A stretch of DNA of 5,353 bases, taken from Candidatus Zixiibacteriota bacterium. GTDB lineage: Bacteria; Zixibacteria; MSB-5A5; GN15; FEB-12. A program made the translations under genes and the position numbers. The DNA is taken from assembly GCA_030642845.1 (NCBI GenBank), contig DAOWMZ010000170.1, positions 1 to 5,353 of the forward strand, in the 5' to 3' direction. This document shows positions 1-5,353 of this stretch, piece after piece. Numbering within the stretch: the first letter of the stretch is position 1; each line of letters begins with the position of its first letter. The notes under the pieces are model-generated. The model made no database searches, was not told the DNA's origin, and saw only the letters and a program-made list of their open reading frames with translations.

Positions 1-1
1 A

Positions 2-889
2 AGCCCGCTTAATTCTGAATGGATTGAATACTCTGATAAACCCAGAAATAATTTTTATGATTATACTGTTGATATTCAATTGAAAAGAATTCTTCTCTCA
101 CCAAAAAGCATAAAAGAAAAAGAGTACACCGAGACTAAAAAAATTGAAGATGGCTGGGAATATGTGCTTGATCAGAACGGAAATGTAATGAAAGATTCAT
201 TAGGTAATGATATAAAAAGATATCATGGGGAGTCTTTTCTTCTGCAAGAAAACTCATATGAATTATTTTTTACATCAGATAATAAAGGTGTTTATAAGGC
301 TGTTGAAAATAGCATTAGCTATAACTTTTTAATAAAGCATGAAAATAGAGTGACTAGTTGGCTGTATTGGATTGACGGTAATAAGAATATTATTGAACAG
401 AGCGCAAGATTAGATACAATAATTCGTCAAGAAAGAATATTAGAAAAAAGTAAGAAAACTAGGTTGAGTCAAAAACAGTCACCAAAACAAAAACTTTTTC
501 ATATAGGATCTCTATTAAAAACATCATACGAACATTTAAGAGATCCAGAATTAATGCTTCTACTTCTAGTGAGCATAATTGAATATCTTATCACCAGAAA
601 TCCTGATACAAGCAAATTTAACGTTGAGCATAGTATTAGCAGGCAATTTAAATTAAAATGTGCTATTATAATCCGTAACCATAATAAGGAATATAATTTA
701 ATTGAACTAAATCAAGAACTAAGTAAAATTTACTCTCAACGTTCTGATTTAGCGCATGGAAATTACAAGGAAGATTTTAACATAGATGAAGTTGTTGATT
801 CTGTTCTATTACTATACTTATACTTAAATTATATACTAAATGAATTTATTTCAGATAGAGAGCTAATTGATTATTTAAAAGACAATTAA
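2..889 (+). CDS. Partial chimeric protein: envelope-like N-terminus joined to Apea/HEPN-like C-terminal domain
   Basis: The frame is open from base 2 to the stop TAA at 887-889 (295 codons visible), so the true start lies left of the window. The TTG at 80 is only the first start-like codon. Residues 1-73 contain strings such as EDGWEYVLDQNGNVMKDSLG, which I recall from a conserved Bacteroidota periplasmic or envelope protein family. From about residue 74 (base 221) the resemblance stops. The remaining part is helical and AT-rich, with R247-S-D-L-A-H252-G, an Rx4H arrangement typical of Apea-like HEPN domains, where the Arg and His often form an RNase site. No in-frame ATG lies between 190 and about 550, so a separate HEPN gene would need a rare start such as GTG at 350. 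HEPN proteins commonly act as RNases in toxin-antitoxin and phage-defence systems; that role here is inference. Alternatives are a gene truncated by insertion or an assembly join. The next gene begins 5-14 bases downstream. Confidence 0.6.
   Translation, partial: SPLNSEWIEYSDKPRNNFYDYTVDIQLKRILLSPKSIKEKEYTETKKIEDGWEYVLDQNGNVMKDSLGNDIKRYHGESFLLQENSYELFFTSDNKGVYKAVENSISYNFLIKHENRVTSWLYWIDGNKNIIEQSARLDTIIRQERILEKSKKTRLSQKQSPKQKLFHIGSLLKTSYEHLRDPELMLLLLVSIIEYLITRNPDTSKFNVEHSISRQFKLKCAIIIRNHNKEYNLIELNQELSKIYSQRSDLAHGNYKEDFNIDEVVDSVLLLYLYLNYILNEFISDRELIDYLKDN
207..226. repeat. Perfect 7-bp inverted repeat at the chimeric junction
   Basis: ATGATAT (207-213) and ATATCAT (220-226) are exact inverted copies around a 6-base A-rich loop. 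The palindrome lies inside the first gene and spans the point (about 221) where its resemblance to the envelope family ends. A related palindrome that also begins ATGATAT and ends TATCAT is at 2348-2364. It could be a recombination scar, a protein-binding site, or chance in AT-rich DNA. Confidence 0.4.
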
Positions 890-903
890 TTACTGTGACT
901 AAC

Positions 904-1584
904 ATGAGTTTCTTTAAAAAACTATTCGGTGGCAGACAGACAAAGCCAAAACCGACAAAGACGACCAGACAACCGATCTGGACAAAGACAACAACTCAGG
1001 ATAAACCACAACCAGCTTCACCTCCCAAGAAAGTACCGAATGGAGTACCCGAAATTGTCACCAGATATCGAGAAACCTATAAAGGACAATCATTGAAAAA
1101 GCTCAATGACCTGTACTTTGACATAATGGGACAATTGACAGCAGCAGAGAAAAAAGGAGATATTAATAATCTTCTAATGTACTGTAAAGGGAGTTTAGGA
1201 CTTCTTGAATCGTTAATAAAATACACTAAAAAGGAGTACGGTAGTTTTGATATCAAGACAATCCCTGCCCTTGACAAAGCCCTAATCTATTTTGCAATCA
1301 ACGGCAACACCGGGCAGCTCAAAAATATCCAAGAGATTGTTAACTACTTTAAAGAATTGTACCCCTATAAAGAACAAGTTGATATAGCATTTACCAGAAG
1401 AGACCTTGCAACAAATATCTATCAGTACGTCAAGGCAAATCCCAACTGTCCGCAGACAGACCTAAAAAACAACATTAACTGTGATGATGAACGATTTATT
1501 TCTACAACTGTTCATTATATGGAGAAAGTGGGTAAATTGATAAAAAGGAAAGAAAAGAGCAGAATATTTCTAACAATTAAATAA
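904..1584 (+). CDS. Unrecognised protein with disordered N-terminal tail and probable C-terminal winged helix
   Basis: I do not recognise the family. The ATG at 904 gives 226 aa starting MSFFKKLFGG, a common style of N-terminus. An in-frame GTG at 895 would add three residues. Neither start has a clear ribosome binding site. Residues from about 10 to 45 are rich in Lys, Thr, Pro and Gln and probably disordered. A helical region of about 110 residues follows, containing YFDIMGQLTAAEKKG and LLESLIKYTKKEYG. The last ~60 residues, from TRRDLATNIYQYVKANPNC to the end, have the pattern of a winged helix-turn-helix: a helix, a PQTDLKNN turn-helix, a recognition helix with ISTTVHYMEKVGKL, then a basic wing ending KSRIFLTIK. 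It therefore probably binds nucleic acid, as a regulator or the specificity part of a small system. It follows the HEPN-like gene closely and its TAA overlaps the next gene's ATG by one base (TAATG), so the three are probably co-transcribed and the last two translationally coupled. Confidence 0.75.
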   Translation: MSFFKKLFGGRQTKPKPTKTTRQPIWTKTTTQDKPQPASPPKKVPNGVPEIVTRYRETYKGQSLKKLNDLYFDIMGQLTAAEKKGDINNLLMYCKGSLGLLESLIKYTKKEYGSFDIKTIPALDKALIYFAINGNTGQLKNIQEIVNYFKELYPYKEQVDIAFTRRDLATNIYQYVKANPNCPQTDLKNNINCDDERFISTTVHYMEKVGKLIKRKEKSRIFLTIK

Positions 1585-2305
1585 TGGCAGCGCTACAAAA
1601 TATCGACCCTGAAGTTCTTAAATCGTTCTCTAAAGCTATTCAAGCACAGGCTGACAAACTTCAAGAAATTTTTATACCATTTCAGGATGCGTTCAAGGAA
1701 CTTGCTAAAGCACTCCAAGATGTTCCAGAATCAACAAAAGTTCTGGCTGAATACGGGTGGTATTTACCTCTTAATTTTCATCCACCGACAATAAACCATT
1801 ACGCTGATCAATTAAGAAAAGGGAATCATGAATTTGTCAATAATGAAATGGTTGCTCTTTTTGACAATGATATTGCAGACATTGAGGTAAGGTTGATTAA
1901 GAAATTTCCTAATCGTAAAGCAGCTATTCAAGCAGCTATAAGAGCCCACAATAATCAGGAATACTTCCTTTCAATTCCCGTTTTTCTCTCTCAAATTGAG
2001 GGTATCTGTAAAGAGTTGACCGGTATTAGGTTTTTCAAGATAAAGAATGATCAGCTGCTAACAAGTTCTTGGATACAAATGTTAAAAGTGATTCTATTAT
2101 AGAGATTGTTTTAGAACCATTAAAACATACAGGGGTTACAAGACAAAAGCAGAATCTTAGTAATCCGCTTGGAATAAATAGACATGATGTATTACATGGG
2201 GACTCGGTTGACTATGGTAAAGACAAAGTAAATAGTTACAAAGTTTTGTCTTTACTAAACTACATCGGAGAAACAGTTTACATGGCAAAACAACACATTG
2301 ACTAA
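1584..2305 (+). pseudogene. HEPN-like protein gene interrupted by a frameshift
   Basis: Two overlapping frames together make one protein. The first frame (1584 to TAG at 2100-2102) gives a helical N-terminus, then LAEYGWYLP and a domain with FLSIPVFLSQIEGICKELTG. The second frame, one base back, is open from after a TGA at 2048-2050 to TAA at 2303-2305. It gives LDTNVKSDSIIEIVLEPL and NRHDVLHGDSVDYG followed by KVLSLLNYIGE. As I recall it, the family has both parts in one chain. The bases 1584-2302 number 719, one short of 240 codons, so a one-base deletion near 2050-2070 explains the break. R-H-D-V-L-H (codons from 2180 to 2197) is an Rx4H HEPN-type motif and lies entirely after the frameshift, so the truncated product would lack it. 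The gene starts on the last base of the preceding stop codon. Alternatives are a sequencing error, or -1 recoding on the A run at 2084-2087, although no canonical slippery heptamer is present. Function is unknown; an RNase-type toxin or defence role is inference. Confidence 0.75.
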
Positions 2306-2347
2306 AAAACACACACTACTTAGGAATGAGACTCTTCACTTTCCTTT

Positions 2348-2364
2348 ATGATATTCTGTATCAT
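2348..2364. repeat. Perfect 6-bp inverted repeat downstream of the HEPN pseudogene
   Basis: ATGATA (2348-2353) and TATCAT (2359-2364) are exact inverted copies around the 5-base loop TTCTG. No T run follows, so it is a poor intrinsic terminator. An operator or a recombination-related site is possible. It begins and ends with the same sequence as the palindrome at 207-226. The short AT-rich arms make chance a real possibility. Confidence 0.35.
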
Positions 2365-2496
2365 CAATGAACTTTTATTATATTTACCATTCAAGGTATA
2401 TATTTACGACATCATTAAACATTGCAGGGAAAGTGCTATATTAAAACGATAAGCAGGTTTTCTTTTGCCAACGCTATTAGAATATTAAAAATTAAA

Positions 2497-2502
2497 AAGA
2501 GG
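2497..2502 (+). promoter_or_regulatory. Ribosome binding site of hsdM
   Basis: AAGAGG ends nine bases before the ATG at 2512. It is the clearest Shine-Dalgarno-like sequence in the window and supports that start, from which the reading gives MAKKNGNGEKVKSMESWIWN, a normal HsdM beginning. Confidence 0.6.
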
Positions 2503-2511
2503 CTTAAATAA

Positions 2512-4083
2512 ATGGCTAAAAAGAACGGAAACGGAGAGAAAGTAAAATCAATGGAAAGTTGGATTTGGAATGCAGCTTGTAGTATAAGAGGTGCTCAGGA
2601 CGCATCCAAGTACAAGGACTTTATTCTGCCTTTGATTTTTGTGAAGCGGCTTTGTGATGTGTTTGATGACGAAATAGATCGTATTGCGGAGAGAGTAAAA
2701 AGCAGAACCAAAGCCCTGCAATTAGTGGAGCGGGATAAATCAATTGTTCGGTATTACCTGCCTATAAAACCAAATGACCCTGAAACTGAAAGGACATGGG
2801 ATGTTATCCGAACACTTTCCGATAAAATCGGACAGGAACTTACAGATATTCTTCGTGAAATAGCCAAAGAGAATAAAGACCTGCAAGGAATTATCGACCG
2901 TATTGACTTCAATGCAACAACACACGGTCAACGAGATATTGATGACGATCGTCTGAGCAAACTAATTGAGAAAATTGCTGAAAAGCCTCTTGGATTAAAG
3001 GATGTAGAGCCGGATATTATCGGACGCAGTTATGAATACCTGATCCGGAAGTTTGCAGAAGGTAGCGGACAAAGTGCCGGCGAGTTCTATACACCTGCTG
3101 AGGTAGGTATTATAATGGCAAAGATTATGGATGCCGAACCGGGCATGGAAGTATATGATCCTTGTTGTGGAAGTGGTGGCTTACTTATTAAGTGCGAACT
3201 GGAAATGGAAGCTAATATAAAATTACGCTCAAAAGACAAATATGCTCCACTTAGATTAAATGGACAGGAATTTATTGCTTCTACATGGGCAATGAGTAAA
3301 ATGAACATGGTGATACATGACATGGAGGGGGTTATTGAAATTGGTGACACGATGAAGAATCCTAAATTTCACTCCGGAAACTTACTGAAAAAATTTGACC
3401 GTGTAGTTGCCAATCCTATGTGGAATCAGGGCAAAGACAGCTTGCCTTATGTTAGTGATGACTATTTTATCAATGACGAACTGGAACGCTTTCCGGCAGG
3501 AAGCTGTGGAGGCAAGATTGACTGGGGCTGGGTGCAACATATTTACAGCAGTTTAAATGATAAGGGAAGGGCAGCTGTTGTTCTTGATACCGGAGCAGCA
3601 AGTAGAGGAAGTGGCAACAAAAGCAATAACAAAGAGAAAAACTGCCGCAAATGGTTTATTGACAATGATCTGATTGAAGGGGTAATTTACCTGCCTGAAA
3701 ACCTTTTTTACAATACCACTGCACCGGGCATTATTATTTTTTTGAACAAAACCAAGCGGCACAAGGACAAGATTTATTTGCTGCATGCCGGTAAGGAATT
3801 TGAAAAAGGCGACCCTAAGAATTACATCCCAGCTGAAAGCATAGAACGCATTGTCGAAACCTACACAGCATTTAAGGAAGAAGAAAAATTCGCCAGGCTG
3901 GTAGATAAAGAAGATATTGTCAAAAACGATTACAACATAAGCCACAGCCGCTACATACAGGTAAATGATGCAGAAACTTACCGTCCGCTTGATGAGATTG
4001 TGGAAGAAATGCAAAAACTGGAAGAAGAAGCAATTGCAATTGATGCAGAAGTTAAAACAATTTTATATAAGTTGGGGGTATGA
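2512..4083 (+). CDS. hsdM: Type I restriction-modification DNA methyltransferase subunit (HsdM)
   Basis: This is the adenine-N6 methyltransferase subunit of a type I restriction-modification enzyme. With HsdS it methylates host DNA using S-adenosylmethionine, and it is also part of the HsdR-containing nuclease. The 523 aa length is normal. Residues from about 14 to 150 are the helical HsdM N-terminal domain (SMESWIWNAACSIRGAQDAS, YKDFILPLIFVKRLCDVFDD). The N6_Mtase domain begins near GEFYTP (190-195). The SAM-binding motif I is D216-P-C-C-G-S-G-G223. The catalytic motif IV is N301-P-M-W304, a variant of NPP(Y/F). I recall NPMW, with FPAG, DWGWVQHI and TGAASRGSGN downstream, as usual for one HsdM subfamily, so it does not imply inactivity. 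The C-terminus (YRPLDEIVEEMQKLEEEA) is a probable coiled coil, which would contact HsdS. G+C is higher than in the left block (35 of 60 bases in 3481-3540 against 13 of 60 in 781-840). Its stop overlaps the next start (ATGA). HsdS and HsdR are expected beyond the right edge. Confidence 0.97.
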   Translation: MAKKNGNGEKVKSMESWIWNAACSIRGAQDASKYKDFILPLIFVKRLCDVFDDEIDRIAERVKSRTKALQLVERDKSIVRYYLPIKPNDPETERTWDVIRTLSDKIGQELTDILREIAKENKDLQGIIDRIDFNATTHGQRDIDDDRLSKLIEKIAEKPLGLKDVEPDIIGRSYEYLIRKFAEGSGQSAGEFYTPAEVGIIMAKIMDAEPGMEVYDPCCGSGGLLIKCELEMEANIKLRSKDKYAPLRLNGQEFIASTWAMSKMNMVIHDMEGVIEIGDTMKNPKFHSGNLLKKFDRVVANPMWNQGKDSLPYVSDDYFINDELERFPAGSCGGKIDWGWVQHIYSSLNDKGRAAVVLDTGAASRGSGNKSNNKEKNCRKWFIDNDLIEGVIYLPENLFYNTTAPGIIIFLNKTKRHKDKIYLLHAGKEFEKGDPKNYIPAESIERIVETYTAFKEEEKFARLVDKEDIVKNDYNISHSRYIQVNDAETYRPLDEIVEEMQKLEEEAIAIDAEVKTILYKLGV

Positions 4084-5353
4084 GGTTAAAAGAAAATGAA
4101 CATATTGAATTAAAAAAATCCACTTCATCAATAAATGAAGCGTTGATTTCAATCGTCTCTATTCTGAATAAACATGGAAAAGGAGAATTATACTTCGGCA
4201 TCAATGATAAAGGAATTGTTATCGAACAGGAAATATCTGAGAAAACCCTAAGAAATGTTTCTAAAAAAATAAGTGAACACATTGAGCCTAAAATTTATGC
4301 TCGAATTGAAAAAATAACAATTGATGGTAAAAATTGTATAAAACTTGATTTTGAAGGTAATGAAAAGCCTTATTTTGCTAAGGGAATTGCTTATATCAGA
4401 GTGGCTGATGAAGACAGAAAGCTTTCTCCTCAAGAACTTAAAAGATTTATTCTTAATATAAATACTTATGCAGGTAAATGGGATATGGAATTATCAGATA
4501 TCAGAATTTCTGAAATAAATTCTGAATCTTTCAATAAATTTATCTCAAGGGCAGAGGAATCGGAACGATTAAGTACGGGAAGTAGCGAAACAGATGAAGT
4601 TCTTAATAAACTGGAGTTGGCAAAAGATAATGTACTGACACAAGCCGCACGATTTCTGTTTACCGGTAAACATAATATGGAAGTGCAAGCTGCTGTATTT
4701 GCAGGTACTGATAAATTGACTTTTCTTGATATAAAAGCATACAAGGATAATCTTTTTAATCTGCTCAATAGTTCGGAACTGTATTTAAAAGAACATATTA
4801 ACTGGAAAGTTGAAATTGGTAAAACCGGCACACAACGCAATGAAATTCCCGAAATACCATTAGCCGCTTTGCGTGAAGCATTGGTAAATTCAATTATTCA
4901 TCGCGACTATGCCAACCCCAAAGGGAATGAAATAGCGGTATTTAAAGACCGTATCGAAATATTCAATCCCGGAACTTTTCCCGAAGGACTTACTCCGCAG
5001 GATTATATTAAGGGAAATGAACGTTCTTATCTCAGAAATCCGAAAATTGCAGAGATTTTTTACTATGCTAAAGAGATTGAACGCTGGGGTTCAGGTTTAA
5101 AACGTGTTTATGAAGAGTGTCGTGAAAACGGAATTAAAGTAGATTTTGTTATTAATAAATCCGGTTTTGTTTCGGTGTTTCATCGAAAAGAGGATTTTTC
5201 AAAAAGTTCACAGAAAAGTTCACAGAAAAGTTCACAGAAAATTTTGCAATTAGTAAAAGGAAATAACAATATTACTACCCTGGAAATGGCAAAATTTCTT
5301 AATATTAGTCGTAGAGCAGTGGCAAAACAAATTAGTGAACTAAAAAAAGAAGG
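4080..5353 (+). CDS. AlbA_2/Schlafen-type DNA-binding domain fused to GHKL-type ATPase (COG2865, RecG-like annotation), partial
   Basis: The ATG at 4080 overlaps the hsdM stop (ATGA), indicating translational coupling. The frame is open to the right edge (424 codons seen, 3' end missing). Residues 1 to about 125 are an AlbA_2 (Schlafen-like) domain: ENEHIELKKS, LNKHGKGELYFGINDKG and YFAKGIAYIRVADED. The middle has an ATPase-like domain (HATPase_c_4): an N-box-like A-L-R-E266-A-L-V-N270-S-I-I-H274-R-D-Y277, then FNPGTFPEGL and R335-W-G-S-G-L340. A linker with three K-S-S-Q units (375-386) leads to a winged helix from about 388, with ITTLEMAKFLNISRRAVAKQ. Proteins of this architecture are often annotated as ATP-binding, RecG-like or transcriptional regulators, although they lack helicase motifs, and are often found within type I R-M operons. 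The biochemical role is not well established; regulation of the operon or a defence accessory function is inference. G+C rises from about 29% (4081-4560) to about 37% (4561-4980) by hand count. Confidence 0.93.
   Translation, partial: MRLKENEHIELKKSTSSINEALISIVSILNKHGKGELYFGINDKGIVIEQEISEKTLRNVSKKISEHIEPKIYARIEKITIDGKNCIKLDFEGNEKPYFAKGIAYIRVADEDRKLSPQELKRFILNINTYAGKWDMELSDIRISEINSESFNKFISRAEESERLSTGSSETDEVLNKLELAKDNVLTQAARFLFTGKHNMEVQAAVFAGTDKLTFLDIKAYKDNLFNLLNSSELYLKEHINWKVEIGKTGTQRNEIPEIPLAALREALVNSIIHRDYANPKGNEIAVFKDRIEIFNPGTFPEGLTPQDYIKGNERSYLRNPKIAEIFYYAKEIERWGSGLKRVYEECRENGIKVDFVINKSGFVSVFHRKEDFSKSSQKSSQKSSQKILQLVKGNNNITTLEMAKFLNISRRAVAKQISELKKE
5202..5237 (+). repeat. Three perfect tandem copies of a 12-base in-frame repeat
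   Basis: The unit AAAAGTTCACAG occurs three times without mismatch, followed by four bases of a fourth copy. It codes for K-S-S-Q and lies in the linker between the ATPase domain and the C-terminal winged helix. Because the unit is four codons long, gain or loss of copies would change linker length without shifting the frame. I recall similar SSQK or SSEK linkers in relatives of this protein. Confidence 0.95.

Larger units (their letters stand above)
2306..2511. other. AT-rich intergenic gap before the type I R-M operon
   Basis: No coding sequence is apparent. It holds a palindrome at 2348-2364 and the ribosome binding site of hsdM. The hsdM promoter should lie here because the upstream gene ends at 2305, but I see no clear Bacteroidota pair (TTTG with TAnnTTTG). 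The nearest fits to the -7 box are two copies of TATATTTA without a matching upstream element. No hairpin followed by a T run marks a terminator. Confidence 0.6.

Noticed and set aside
2031..2036. TTTTTC run in the first frame of the broken HEPN-like gene as a programmed -1 slip site
   Set aside because: A -1 shift here would meet the in-frame TGA at 2048-2050, so it cannot join the two frames.
2326..2370. Short reading frame of 14 codons starting at ATG 2326 as a leader peptide
   Set aside because: It has no ribosome binding site, no recognisable sequence and no attenuator-like structure after it.
2377..2410. Two TATATTTA sequences as Bacteroidota -7 promoter boxes
   Set aside because: They lack the final G of TAnnTTTG and have no TTTG-like element at the expected distance upstream; such strings are common in AT-rich DNA.
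2337..2435. CACTTTCC (2337-2344) and GGAAAGTG (2428-2435), an 8-base inverted pair across the intergenic gap
   Set aside because: The arms are 83 bases apart and do not extend by a single base in either direction. One such pair is plausible by chance in a region this size.
3737..3743. Run of seven T in hsdM as a phase-variation tract
   Set aside because: It is short for such tracts, the region is AT-rich, and the reading frame is intact.
3553..4014. Long reading frame on the minus strand within hsdM (and shorter ones elsewhere)
   Set aside because: They lie opposite clearly conserved coding sequence, and their hydrophobic, Cys- and Phe-rich translations are typical antisense shadows.
4112..4118. 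Run of seven A near the start of the AlbA/ATPase gene as a phase-variation tract
   Set aside because: It encodes part of the conserved ELKKS segment and is not long enough to suggest switching without population data.

Overview
The window reads as an accessory (defence-type) stretch of an AT-rich bacterial genome, most likely Bacteroidota (Flavobacteriia-like). That placement is an inference. It rests on low G+C, on weak or absent Shine-Dalgarno sequences before most genes, and on the first ~73 codons, which resemble from memory a Bacteroidota envelope protein family. All real genes are on the + strand. I see no tRNA, rRNA, CRISPR array, transposase or integrase.

Left block (2-2305): three tightly packed genes. 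The first is open at the left edge. It appears chimeric: an envelope-protein-like N-terminus runs in frame into a C-terminal Apea/HEPN-like domain with the motif RSDLAH. The second (904-1584) is an unrecognised protein with a Lys/Thr/Pro-rich N-terminal tail, a helical middle and a probable C-terminal winged helix. The third (1584-2305) starts on the last base of the second gene's stop codon. It is a second HEPN-like protein (motif RHDVLH) broken by an apparent one-base frameshift near 2050-2070. Two similar small palindromes lie at 207-226, at the chimeric junction, and at 2348-2364, just past the last gene of the block.

Intergenic gap (2306-2511): about 206 bases of AT-rich sequence with one palindrome and a ribosome binding site for the next gene. 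No convincing promoter or terminator was found.

Right block (2512-5353): the start of a type I restriction-modification operon. A complete HsdM methyltransferase (523 aa) overlaps by four bases (ATGA) a partial gene for an AlbA_2 / Schlafen-type DNA-binding domain joined to a GHKL-type ATPase (COG2865, often labelled RecG-like). That gene runs off the right edge within its C-terminal winged helix. It carries a perfect 12-base tandem repeat coding for K-S-S-Q units in the linker. HsdS and HsdR are not in the window and would be expected downstream.

The layout suggests two defence modules side by side: a candidate HEPN + winged-helix + HEPN cluster, possibly decaying, and a type I R-M operon with an accessory AlbA/ATPase gene. 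The clearest points to check are the chimeric first gene, the frameshifted HEPN gene, the paired palindromes and the in-frame repeat.
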